A stretch of DNA of 64,000 nucleotides from Alteromonas stellipolaris (GTDB taxonomy: Bacteria > Pseudomonadota > Gammaproteobacteria > Enterobacterales > Alteromonadaceae), in assembly GCF_001562115.1 (NCBI RefSeq), contig NZ_CP013926.1:2480001-2544000 (forward strand), in the 5' to 3' direction. Of this stretch, positions 54,141-62,591 are shown piece after piece. The notes beneath the pieces are model-generated. The model had not been told where the DNA came from, did no database searches, and was given only the letters and a program-made list of their open reading frames with translations. Made by a program: the position numbers and the translations under genes. How positions within the stretch are numbered: the first letter of the stretch is position 1; each line of letters begins with the position of its first letter.

Positions 54141-54929
54141 TTAACGATTAAACGGCATTTTTAGTAATGCTATTATGCCTGCATTATCGTTTGTTGCAGG
54201 GTAGTCTTTTTGGCCTATGGCAATATCTTCATCAGGCTTGGTTGCACGGCTTTTAAAACTGCCAAATAGTTTGTCCCACCACGATACGCTGAAGCCAAAA
54301 TTGGAATTAGACTCTGCTTTTAGCTGGCTATGGTGAATGCGATGCAGCCGCTGGGTAATGAAAACCTTGCCTATTCTGTCATCCCACTTCTGAGTCAGTC
54401 GAATATTTGCATGGTTAAATAAGGCAAACCCGTTCAAACCCACTTCGAAAATAACAATTGCAATAGCAGGTATTCCAAAGGTGGTAACCACCGCCGCTTT
54501 AATGAATAAGCTCAACACGATTTCGATAGGATGGAAGCGAAGCCCTGTGGTGGTATCGACGTGACTGTCCGCGTGGTGCATTTTATGAATACGCCATAAC
54601 AGTGGAATTTTATGAAACAGCCTATGCTGCCAATAAATCACCATGTCTAATAGTAATACACAAAGGGCGATAGCAACCCAATGGTTCATATTCACGTTGT
54701 TGAACACACCTATGCCCGCGTTATCTCCCCATAGTGCTACCCCCACTAAACTGGCAGGCAGTACCACTTTTGAACACAGCGCACCTAATACCACCATACT
54801 CAAGTTACCTTTCCACCGGCTGGCGCGCCCCAATACCGATTGCCTCGCTGGCAACCATGCTTCTAGCACCGCCATTATCGCGAATATGCCTAAAAATAGA
54901 CTAACTCGAACAAATACAGTGTTATCCAC
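54141..54929 (-). CDS. Fatty-acid-hydroxylase/sterol-desaturase family protein (262 aa)
   Basis: A di-iron membrane enzyme family. The three histidine clusters are present: HRLFH (about 106-110), HKMHH (about 119-123) and HRIHH near residue 195, together with the WRIHKMHHADSHVDTTTGLRFHP segment. There are four or more membrane helices. Members hydroxylate or desaturate lipids. It is the last gene of the operon starting with a TonB receptor beyond 64 kb, and overlaps the CDP-alcohol phosphatidyltransferase gene by one base, which suggests that both act on the same lipid. Confidence 0.9.
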   Translation of the reverse strand: MDNTVFVRVSLFLGIFAIMAVLEAWLPARQSVLGRASRWKGNLSMVVLGALCSKVVLPASLVGVALWGDNAGIGVFNNVNMNHWVAIALCVLLLDMVIYWQHRLFHKIPLLWRIHKMHHADSHVDTTTGLRFHPIEIVLSLFIKAAVVTTFGIPAIAIVIFEVGLNGFALFNHANIRLTQKWDDRIGKVFITQRLHRIHHSQLKAESNSNFGFSVSWWDKLFGSFKSRATKPDEDIAIGQKDYPATNDNAGIIALLKMPFNR

Positions 54930-55588
54930 TATGACTTCTCTTTATCTTTGTTACTACAGTAGTCATCAATACCTTCTACGGCTTTAAGCGTAGTGAAACC
55001 ACTGTAAACTCGGGTGATGATGGTAATGCCACACGCGGACGCGAAAACATAAGCCAACACCGGAAAATACGCCGGCCATATACAAAATGCTAAAAACAAG
55101 AGTATGGTTTCGGTGCCTTCGGTAAGCCCCTGCATGTAATAGAAGCTCTTATTCTTAAACTGCGGTTTTTCAATATTAAATTTTTCAGCTGCTACGGCGA
55201 AAGCCAAAAAACTACTGCCGGTTCCTACAAACGCGGCCATTAGCACTAACGCAGGTACGCCCCATTCAATAGGATTTGCAACACCAAAAGCTAACGGCAC
55301 TGCTGCGTAAAATAAAAAGTCTAAACAAATATCTAAAAAGCCACCTGCACTACTGCTACTTTGCTGAAAGCGAGCAAGTTCGCCATCTATACCGTCGAAT
55401 ACCCTATTTGCAACAATGCATATAAAAGCCAATACCCACCACCCATTGATAATGGCAGGAACCGCCAACATACCAATAACAAAACCCGCCAAGGTAACTT
55501 GATTCGGAGTAACGCAGGCTTTGCTAAGCGCCACTATCATAGGCCTTAACAGCGGCTTTATATAAGGCGTAACTTTAGCATCTAACAT
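54929..55588 (-). CDS. CDP-alcohol phosphatidyltransferase family protein, YnjF-like (219 aa)
   Basis: A membrane enzyme that swaps CMP on a CDP-linked lipid for an alcohol. The family motif D-x2-DG-x2-AR-x8-G-x3-D-x3-D is visible as DGIDGELARF, then GGFLDICLD (about residues 63-90). About six helices follow. The genetic order after a YnjBCD-type ABC transporter matches the Escherichia coli ynj locus, where YnjF is a member of this family. It overlaps the ATPase gene by 7 bases. The acceptor alcohol is unknown. Confidence 0.92.
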   Translation of the reverse strand: MLDAKVTPYIKPLLRPMIVALSKACVTPNQVTLAGFVIGMLAVPAIINGWWVLAFICIVANRVFDGIDGELARFQQSSSSAGGFLDICLDFLFYAAVPLAFGVANPIEWGVPALVLMAAFVGTGSSFLAFAVAAEKFNIEKPQFKNKSFYYMQGLTEGTETILLFLAFCIWPAYFPVLAYVFASACGITIITRVYSGFTTLKAVEGIDDYCSNKDKEKS

Positions 55589-56217
55589 GTTTCTATCTCT
55601 ATTAAGTGCCCTTGGGCAGCTTCTACGTCTTCACTGTCGTGAGTAACTAATAAGGTTGGTAGGCCACGCACTTTGAGTTGCCCGAATACCCAGGTTCGCA
55701 TTTGAGTTTTGGTGGCAGCATCTAACTTACTAAATGGCTCATCGAGCAACACCACACTCGGTGCCGCAGCCAAAGTTCGTAACAAAGCGATACGCGCTTG
55801 TTGCCCGCCTGATAAGGTCTGTACGGGTCTGTGTTGTAAATCGTTAAGCCCTACTTCGGCTAACATTTCACTAACCCGTTGCTCGCGCTGCGCTCTATTA
55901 AGCGCACTAGAAGGCAATGCAAACGCAATATTTTGCCCAACAGTCATGTGTTCAAAAAGCAAAGGATCTTGGTATAGCACACCCACCCCACGTTTGTGAG
56001 CTGGCATGTCATCAATGCACCTATCATTAATGTATATACTTCCTGTCATGGAAAAAGGCGCAGTTAACTGCCCGGCAATCGCGTTTAATAAGGTCGATTT
56101 GCCAGAGCCGCTTGGCCCCATGATAGACAGCACTTCGCCAGGGTTGATTACTTCATCGAGTGAAAGCAAGGTATCTGTGTATCGAAACAAACTCACCTTA
56201 TCTAACTTCAAGGTCAT
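55582..56217 (-). CDS. ynjD: ABC transporter ATP-binding protein, YnjD-like (211 aa)
   Basis: A compact ABC ATPase: Walker A GPSGSGKST (34-42), Q-loop region GVLYQDPLLFEHM, signature LSGGQQARIALLRTL (about 129), Walker B VVLLDEPFSKLD (about 151) and the switch His in LLVTHDSEDVEAAQG. It powers the two-half permease encoded just upstream (4-base overlap). The size and sequence match YnjD/ThiQ-type ATPases. The substrate of the YnjBCD system is not established; thiamine has been suggested by similarity to ThiQ only. Confidence 0.92.
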   Translation of the reverse strand: MTLKLDKVSLFRYTDTLLSLDEVINPGEVLSIMGPSGSGKSTLLNAIAGQLTAPFSMTGSIYINDRCIDDMPAHKRGVGVLYQDPLLFEHMTVGQNIAFALPSSALNRAQREQRVSEMLAEVGLNDLQHRPVQTLSGGQQARIALLRTLAAAPSVVLLDEPFSKLDAATKTQMRTWVFGQLKVRGLPTLLVTHDSEDVEAAQGHLIEIETC

Positions 56218-58067
56218 AATTTCGATTTCCTTGTTTGCAGAAGCGTGTAGCGCCCCATGGGGTTAAAACAAATTGTGGGCAGCCACCACGCCAATACAAA
56301 GCCTAATAGGGGCATTAGCATTTGTACTATCACATACACCGCAGTTAACCGAGCACTACTGCCCGATGCTGCTGCCACCGCTTCTGTGGTAACGGTAGCA
56401 ATACGTCCACCGGTACTCAGTAAGGTGGGCAAATACTGGCTAAAACTAATGGCAAGCCCTAATGCAAAAGCCACCAGCATAGGGGCAAACAATAAGGGTA
56501 ATTTTATTTTCAAAAATACCTGCCATGGTGATTTACCCATACCGTAGGCAACTTGAATATATCTAGGGTCGAACTTACGATAGGCCACAGCCAAAGAAAT
56601 AAATACATAAGGCAGCACATATACAAGATGGCTAATGAATAAATGAAACCACACTGCCTCGTTAAAATAAGCTAATTGAAACCACACTAAGCCATATAGG
56701 AACGCCACGCCTGGCACTAGCAGTGGTAAAAACAAAGTAAGTGACAGCAACGCTCCTGCCCCCCCATTAAAGAAAGGCGAGGGTTTGCTTTTAGGCCCGT
56801 TATTCCCACTAAAGGTTTCTGCCTCTAACGCTAAGGTTGCGACTATTACCGAAAAGCCGCTCACTAACACAGCAAGTAATACGGTATTGTTAAAAGGTTC
56901 GGCCAGCGCAGCTAGCGTGGTTTGCCAATGCAGCAAGGTTAGCCCTTTTGGTAAAACCGCAGGAAATTGCCAAAAGGTGGCAAAAGACCAGAGTAATGTG
57001 CTGATGATTATCGATACTATCAGTAGGGTATATAAAGACACTACGCCGTAGGCGACTATATCGCTAAGAGTTTTCCCTGTATGACGACGCCCATTTGAAT
57101 AGAAGCGAATCTGTGCATGCTTTGCTACTTTTTCACCCATAATCCATACACTGATAGCGGCTAGGGTTACAGCTACTTGTAGCAGTGCAGCAGCCGACGC
57201 CTGAAAGCGCATCGACAAATCGACATGATTGAACCATTGCACTACCGCCACGGCTAGCGTGGGTGGGTTATTGGGCCCTAACAACAAGGGTATTTCTACA
57301 TTTGCCGTGGCGTATGCTAGTACCGCCAATATAGGTAAACGAACTTGGGGATACACAATGGGGAAAATAACCTTAAAGAACAGGGTTACCGGCGAGTAGC
57401 CTAGCGCCGTCGCGCTATTAAAATAACCATCGAACTTACGTTTAACGTGTGGCTGCGACATCACACTTACTGCCATTAAAAACACAAACGGTAGTTCTTT
57501 AAGTGCCAACGCAATAATAATAGATATACCGTAACTGTCGTACGGAAATGCCCACGTCGGCGGCAATAGTACACTGGCGCCACCTACACTTGTTGCTTCA
57601 CTTAACCCTATACTACTAAGTATGTTACTCACATTTGTAACAATGCTCGAAAAGAAGCCTGAAGGTGAAAGCACAAACAACAGCGCAATGGCCGCAGCCG
57701 CATGGGGCAAGACTAATAGCGGACTTAGCCAAGTTTGTAGCTTATTTAAATAGGATGACCGGTAAAACACCGCTAATAGCAAAAAGGCACTCGCAACGGA
57801 AATTATAGTGGCTAATAAGCCGGTGAAAAACGATAACAATGCCATTTTACCCATACCATCTATGGCAAATAACTGAGCAAACACACTTAAGGTAAAATGA
57901 TGAGCATCCAGTGCCGGAAAGTAACCAAAGGCAGGTAACACCACACCAACTAGCCCCGCCAGTACCGGTAGGCTTAACAGCAAAGTAAGTAACGCACGCA
58001 CGCTGAGCGTTAGACGTTGGAAAAGCGTCATGTTGCGAAGCCAATGAGTTCGTGAAAGCATCGACAT
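56214..58067 (-). CDS. ynjC: ABC transporter permease, double-module YnjC-like (617 aa)
   Basis: About 12 helices in two tandem permease modules (about residues 15-320 and 340-610), as in ThiP and iron-type permeases. Each has an EAA-like loop for contact with the ATPase: FNSATALGYSPVTLFFKVIFPIVYPQ in the first, YIQVAYGMGKSPWQVFLKIKLPLLFAP in the second. It lies between the substrate-binding protein gene (1-base overlap) and the ATPase gene (4-base overlap). It is longer than E. coli YnjC (about 510 aa), mostly from extra loop sequence. Confidence 0.9.
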   Translation of the reverse strand: MSMLSRTHWLRNMTLFQRLTLSVRALLTLLLSLPVLAGLVGVVLPAFGYFPALDAHHFTLSVFAQLFAIDGMGKMALLSFFTGLLATIISVASAFLLLAVFYRSSYLNKLQTWLSPLLVLPHAAAAIALLFVLSPSGFFSSIVTNVSNILSSIGLSEATSVGGASVLLPPTWAFPYDSYGISIIIALALKELPFVFLMAVSVMSQPHVKRKFDGYFNSATALGYSPVTLFFKVIFPIVYPQVRLPILAVLAYATANVEIPLLLGPNNPPTLAVAVVQWFNHVDLSMRFQASAAALLQVAVTLAAISVWIMGEKVAKHAQIRFYSNGRRHTGKTLSDIVAYGVVSLYTLLIVSIIISTLLWSFATFWQFPAVLPKGLTLLHWQTTLAALAEPFNNTVLLAVLVSGFSVIVATLALEAETFSGNNGPKSKPSPFFNGGAGALLSLTLFLPLLVPGVAFLYGLVWFQLAYFNEAVWFHLFISHLVYVLPYVFISLAVAYRKFDPRYIQVAYGMGKSPWQVFLKIKLPLLFAPMLVAFALGLAISFSQYLPTLLSTGGRIATVTTEAVAAASGSSARLTAVYVIVQMLMPLLGFVLAWWLPTICFNPMGRYTLLQTRKSKL

Positions 58068-59491
58068 TAGAACCGCTCACCATAACGTGCAAACCACGCT
58101 CGACGTATTGCATCTGTCCAACTGCTATGGGGTTCAGCAAAAAGTGGCACTGTATTTTCTTTATTTAGCGCAGAAGCATGGTGCGATGTAGATTTAAACA
58201 ACGCTTTATCGTTGGCAGAAAGCAGTGAGAAGTCGAGTACTGAATCATCACCCCACACTGTTAATTGCTGCTTTTTCGCTTGAGCCTGAGGAGATAATAA
58301 AAAATTCACCACTTGCTTAGCGGCAGCGACATTTTCGGTGTTATAGGTAATGCCGATAAAATGCACGTTCGCTAAGCTGCCGTCTTGCATCGCGTAGGTG
58401 CGGATGTTTTTAGGTAAATCAAACCGGTTGACCGCACTCGGTATTTCGGCGGCGGTAAACGAAAATGCCAACAGTAATTCGCTAGCTCCCATTAAACGTT
58501 GAAGTTGCGAAGCTTGTCGCACCATATAGTCCCCTTGTTTATACATAAGAGGGTGCAATGTATCTAAGTATTTAAAAAGCGCCGGGGTGACTTTCGCCAG
58601 TGCAGTGTCGGTTACCGGCTGATACAGCAAATATTGATGTTCTTCATTTAACGCTATAGCCGCATATTTTAAAAAGCTTATGCCTAAATAATCGTTCGGT
58701 AATGGGTAGGTAAATCGACCTGGATATTGTTTGGCGAAGGTAAGTAATTCGTGAACGTTCAGCGGGGGCTTTTCTACAAAATGATTATTATAATAAAACA
58801 CCATAGATGCCTTTCCCCACGGTGCCTCTTGCCCCTCGGTAGCTATGCCAAAATCGGTGATCATGGCAGGGTTTCGAGACGGATTCGTGAGTGCAAAATT
58901 AGGAATGCTGTCTGCCCAGTCTTTTAATAATAAATCGTGGCGTTTCATGGCAGCAAAATTTTCGCCATTAATCCAAATTAAGTTCACGCTGCCTTGGTTG
59001 TTGTTACCCGCCGCTTTTTCAGCAAGTACCCGAGATACCGCATCGCTGGTATCGGCTAGTTTCACATGGTTCAAGGTAATATTGTATTGGTTACTTACTT
59101 GCTGGCCAACCCACTGAATATACCCATTCACTTGGGCACTGCCGCCCCACGCATGAAACTGCACTGTAGGCGAATCGCCTAGCTTTTGATTAGAAGCTGG
59201 TGATTGATTTTGAGGCTGGTCTTTTAGTCGAGTGCTTGTTTGAACCTCAGGGTTTATTTGACCTAGCGATTGTGCAGCCTCCGATCCATAAGCTAACGCC
59301 GTTGCAAGCATGGCGACGGCTATTGCGGTAAATACGGTTTTTAAGAGGCCTGTCACTTGAACTGCTACATGAATAACTGATTGTACATTTACAGTCGATC
59401 TTGGTTTTACAGTTAAGGTAGTAAATAGGCACAGTGGCGTTAGACGAAACAAACTGCCTAACGCCGCTAAGATTAAATTACTCTTGGTCAT
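58067..59491 (-). CDS. ynjB: ABC transporter substrate-binding protein, YnjB-like (up to 474 aa)
   Basis: A periplasmic binding protein. After an export signal the mature part starts near VQFHAWGGSAQVNGYIQWVGQQVSNQYNITL, a feature of YnjB and related spermidine/thiamine-type binding proteins. PWGKASMVFYYN and a C-terminal PLFAEPHSSWTDAIRRAWFARYGERF follow. As written the protein has an odd extension: the hydrophobic signal (about residues 48-72) is not at the N-terminus. A GTG at 59356 would give a signal peptide of normal form. Neither start has a good ribosome-binding site, so the true start is unsettled. The upstream DUF547 gene overlaps the longer version by 14 bases. Confidence 0.88.
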   Translation of the reverse strand: MTKSNLILAALGSLFRLTPLCLFTTLTVKPRSTVNVQSVIHVAVQVTGLLKTVFTAIAVAMLATALAYGSEAAQSLGQINPEVQTSTRLKDQPQNQSPASNQKLGDSPTVQFHAWGGSAQVNGYIQWVGQQVSNQYNITLNHVKLADTSDAVSRVLAEKAAGNNNQGSVNLIWINGENFAAMKRHDLLLKDWADSIPNFALTNPSRNPAMITDFGIATEGQEAPWGKASMVFYYNNHFVEKPPLNVHELLTFAKQYPGRFTYPLPNDYLGISFLKYAAIALNEEHQYLLYQPVTDTALAKVTPALFKYLDTLHPLMYKQGDYMVRQASQLQRLMGASELLLAFSFTAAEIPSAVNRFDLPKNIRTYAMQDGSLANVHFIGITYNTENVAAAKQVVNFLLSPQAQAKKQQLTVWGDDSVLDFSLLSANDKALFKSTSHHASALNKENTVPLFAEPHSSWTDAIRRAWFARYGERF

Positions 59492-60425
59492 TCAATGCCC
59501 AGTTGTAATCCAAAAACTCAATTTCGCTATTACCAGACATAATCGCTTTTATGTCATCGTTATCAAGTGACTTACCATCGTTGAATGATAATGCACTGCC
59601 ATAATGAGCAAGAAACCCATTGAGGCTTGATGAATCACGCCATTTCATTTCGAAGTCTTCTTTATACCAACTGAAAATTTTCGAAATGTGTAGCGTATTC
59701 CCATCGTAATAGTTGCGGCTATTGTCAGATAAAAAACGAACAGTTTGCTGTTCTAATTGTTCATCTAACTTAGCGCCCACATAGGCTTCTTCACGCAATG
59801 CAGGGCAACCAATACTGGCGCAGTTTACCGCAAAGTGAATTCGAGGTTCTTTATACACACCCTTTTCACGAATAAGCCCGTGTTCTATATCATCAAGGCT
59901 ACGTTTTTTACCCAGTAACACAGCAAACTCTTGTTTCCACGGTGACGAAAAGAAACCGCCGATATCACGAATAGAGGTTAAGTCTGGGTAACGGGTTAAT
60001 ATTAAATCGATGGTATACGCATTGTACGCATTAATTAAAAACGCTAACTGCGTGTTTTTATCCCACCGATCAAACGTATCTTGTGACACGGTTGATAAGC
60101 TTTTCAAATAAGCAGCAAGTTCAGTTTGCGACGATTTAAAGCCCGCATAATTAACCTGTGTGCTGGTGCCTTTTGAGCTTATACCTTGCGAGGCCGCGTC
60201 TCCATCAGCACTGGTAACAGGGTTAATAGGCACAACGTATTTAGCTAACATTGCTGAAAAGGGTTGGTGTAGAGAAGCTTCAGCGTGAGCTACCACTGGC
60301 ATAACCAGTAGTAACGCACCCATTACAGATGAAATTAACCTTGACGCTAAAGTTGACTCTAGCGCTGGTTTTTTTAGCTTTATCGCATTCAAAGAAAACA
60401 TAATATTTACTCGCCCATTAACCAC
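59478..60425 (-). CDS. Exported DUF547 protein (up to 315 aa)
   Basis: A signal peptide (about residues 25-48, ending VVAHAEA) precedes the DUF547 domain (about 85-300). Family marks: LAFLINAYNAYTIDLIL, FFSSPWKQEFAVLLGKKRSLDDIEHGLIR, RIHFAVNCASIGCPALREEAYVG with paired cysteines, and ISKIFSWYKEDFE. DUF547 has a fold related to cysteine proteases/transglutaminases, but its activity is unknown. An internal ATG at 60401 could be the real start and would shorten the overlap. The gene overlaps the upstream reductase by 8 bases and the ynjB-like gene by 14. Confidence 0.9.
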   Translation of the reverse strand: MVNGRVNIMFSLNAIKLKKPALESTLASRLISSVMGALLLVMPVVAHAEASLHQPFSAMLAKYVVPINPVTSADGDAASQGISSKGTSTQVNYAGFKSSQTELAAYLKSLSTVSQDTFDRWDKNTQLAFLINAYNAYTIDLILTRYPDLTSIRDIGGFFSSPWKQEFAVLLGKKRSLDDIEHGLIREKGVYKEPRIHFAVNCASIGCPALREEAYVGAKLDEQLEQQTVRFLSDNSRNYYDGNTLHISKIFSWYKEDFEMKWRDSSSLNGFLAHYGSALSFNDGKSLDNDDIKAIMSGNSEIEFLDYNWALNDQE

Positions 60426-62571
60426 GACGCCAAGTGTGGAATTTTTCCACGTAGCTTAGTAATTTTTCTGGCTTATTAGCACGTTTCCAAGTACCTGCGG
60501 TGTTTTTAGCGCCTTCGGCCCACGTTGGGTACGCGTGAATAGTGCCGAGTAACTTGTTTAAGCCCAAATCGTGTTTCATGGCTAATACAAATTCCGCAAG
60601 CAAATCACCAGCGTGTTCAGAAACAATGGTTACCCCTAAAATTTTGTCTTTGCCCGGCGGAGTAAGTACTTTAATGAAACCTTTAATTGCGCTCTCAGCG
60701 ATGGCTCTATCAAGTTCTTCAAACTCGTAGCGAGTTACTTCAACTTCAATACCCTGCTCTGCTGCATCGTTTTCATTAAGACCCACTCGTGCCACTTCAG
60801 GGTCGATGAATGTTGTCCACGGAATAACACGGTAATCAACTTTGAATTTTTTGAAGGTTCCAAATAAAGCGTTCACCGCGGCATACCACGCATGATGTGC
60901 AGCAACATGGGTAAACTGATACGGCCCTACTACATCGCCCGCCGCAAAAATATTTGGCATCAAGGTTTGTAAGTATTCATCGGTCTCGATTGTGCGATCA
61001 AACTGAATGCCTAACTCCTCTAAACCGAAGCCGTTAAGACGTGCTTTACGCCCTACCGCGACGATGACTTCATCGTATTCAATAGCGCTTTCCTTGCCGT
61101 CTTTGGCGACCACAAGAGTTTTACCGCCGTCTTTATTTTCAAAACGAAGGGCGTCGTGGCTGGTTAATACGTTCACGCCACTATCACGAAGTACGGCTTC
61201 TGAAAATTCAGCCACTTCCTTGTCTTCTCGGCCCATAAGGTGCGGTGCACGTTCAACTTGAGTGACTTCACTGCCCAAGCGCGCAAAGGCTTGTGCTAGT
61301 TCGCAGCCAATTGGACCACCACCTAATACAATCATTCGTTTTGGCGTTTCTTCTAGCTCAGCAAAATGGCTCCATAAAGTATCAGATGTAACATAACCGC
61401 TCTCTTCAATACCTGGCAATGGTGGTACAAACGGGCTCGCGCCTGTTGCCACAACAATGCTTTTGGTAGTTAGGGTTTGCATGCCGCCGTCGTTTTGCTT
61501 AATTTCTACCGTCCAAGGGTCGATAATTTTTGCGTAGCCTTTTACCACATCTACCCCTAAACCCGTATAGCGTTCTACGCTGTCTACTGGTGCAATAGTG
61601 GCAATAACGTTATGAACGCGTTGCATCACCGTTTTAAAAGACATGGTAGGTTCAACACCGTGCAAACCGTAATTTTCAGCATTACGCATCTGGTTGGCTA
61701 CTTTGGCAGTTTTGATGAGGGCTTTACTTGGTACGCAACCATAGTTCAAACAGTCACCGCCCATTTCACCAGCTTCCACTAGCGTTACTTTTGCTTTTAC
61801 CGCTGCAGCAATATAACTGGTGACTAAGCCACCCGCGCCAGCACCAATAACAATAAGGTTTCTGTCAAATTTAGCGGGTTTTTTATAGCCTTTGTAAACG
61901 CGGCGACGTTCAACAAATGCCACAATGGCCTTAGCAATCCACGGGAATATACCGAGTAATACAAACGATAAAATAAGCCCTGGCGATACAATACCCGACA
62001 AGCTGTCTATCTGCGCAAGCTGTGTACCAGCATTCACATAAACCACAGTGCCAGCCAACATACCGACTTGGCTTACCCAGTAGAATGTCCATGTTTTAAT
62101 GGATGTTAAACCCATTAATAGATTAATCAGGAAGAACGGGAAGACGGGCACTAAGCGTAATGTGAACAAGTAGAACGCGCCTTGTTTTTCAACGCCTTCA
62201 TCAATCTTTTTAAGCTTTTCGCCAAAACGCTTTCTTACCGTGTCGCGCAGAATAAAGCGTGCCACTAAAAAGGCTACGGTAGCCCCTACGCTTGAAGCAA
62301 AAGACACAATAATAAAGCCTTGCACCAGCCCAAATAAAGCACCTGCTGCTAAGGTAAGAATGGCCGCGCCAGGCAACGACAAAGCCGTTACTGCCACGTA
62401 AATAGCGAAGAAAACACCAATACTCACAAGTGGGTTTTCTTCAATTTGTTGTGTGAAGGTATCTAATGAGCCTTTCAAACCTTCAAGGGTAAGATAGGTA
62501 TTTAAATCAAAGTAAAAAAAGCCAATGACGGCAGCCACCAATACGGCGACAAGAGCAATTTTCTTGAACAT
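60418..62571 (-). CDS. TVP38/TMEM64-flavin disulfide reductase fusion (717 aa)
   Basis: Two joined parts. Residues about 1-225 are a TVP38/TMEM64 (DedA-like) membrane domain with FASSVGATVAFLVAR and FPFFLINLLMGLT. Residues about 236-717 are a pyridine nucleotide-disulfide oxidoreductase: FAD-binding VIGAGAGGLV (241-250), redox-active GGDCLNYGCVPSKA (C274, C279), NAD-binding VLGGGPIGCELAQAFARLG, ANIFAAGDV-type motif and dimer-interface HAYPTWAEG with the active-site His. It resembles MerA/lipoamide reductases, but the N-terminus differs. Such fusions are known; their substrate is unknown. It begins 20 bases after the TonB receptor gene. Confidence 0.93.
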   Translation of the reverse strand: MFKKIALVAVLVAAVIGFFYFDLNTYLTLEGLKGSLDTFTQQIEENPLVSIGVFFAIYVAVTALSLPGAAILTLAAGALFGLVQGFIIVSFASSVGATVAFLVARFILRDTVRKRFGEKLKKIDEGVEKQGAFYLFTLRLVPVFPFFLINLLMGLTSIKTWTFYWVSQVGMLAGTVVYVNAGTQLAQIDSLSGIVSPGLILSFVLLGIFPWIAKAIVAFVERRRVYKGYKKPAKFDRNLIVIGAGAGGLVTSYIAAAVKAKVTLVEAGEMGGDCLNYGCVPSKALIKTAKVANQMRNAENYGLHGVEPTMSFKTVMQRVHNVIATIAPVDSVERYTGLGVDVVKGYAKIIDPWTVEIKQNDGGMQTLTTKSIVVATGASPFVPPLPGIEESGYVTSDTLWSHFAELEETPKRMIVLGGGPIGCELAQAFARLGSEVTQVERAPHLMGREDKEVAEFSEAVLRDSGVNVLTSHDALRFENKDGGKTLVVAKDGKESAIEYDEVIVAVGRKARLNGFGLEELGIQFDRTIETDEYLQTLMPNIFAAGDVVGPYQFTHVAAHHAWYAAVNALFGTFKKFKVDYRVIPWTTFIDPEVARVGLNENDAAEQGIEVEVTRYEFEELDRAIAESAIKGFIKVLTPPGKDKILGVTIVSEHAGDLLAEFVLAMKHDLGLNKLLGTIHAYPTWAEGAKNTAGTWKRANKPEKLLSYVEKFHTWRRG

Positions 62572-62591
62572 AGTTTATCCCTTAATTGCGC

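Noticed and set aside
59356..60425. TPP riboswitch for the ThiQ-like ABC transporter genes
   Set aside because: The ynjBCD-like genes overlap the preceding gene, so there is no leader in which such an element could fold.
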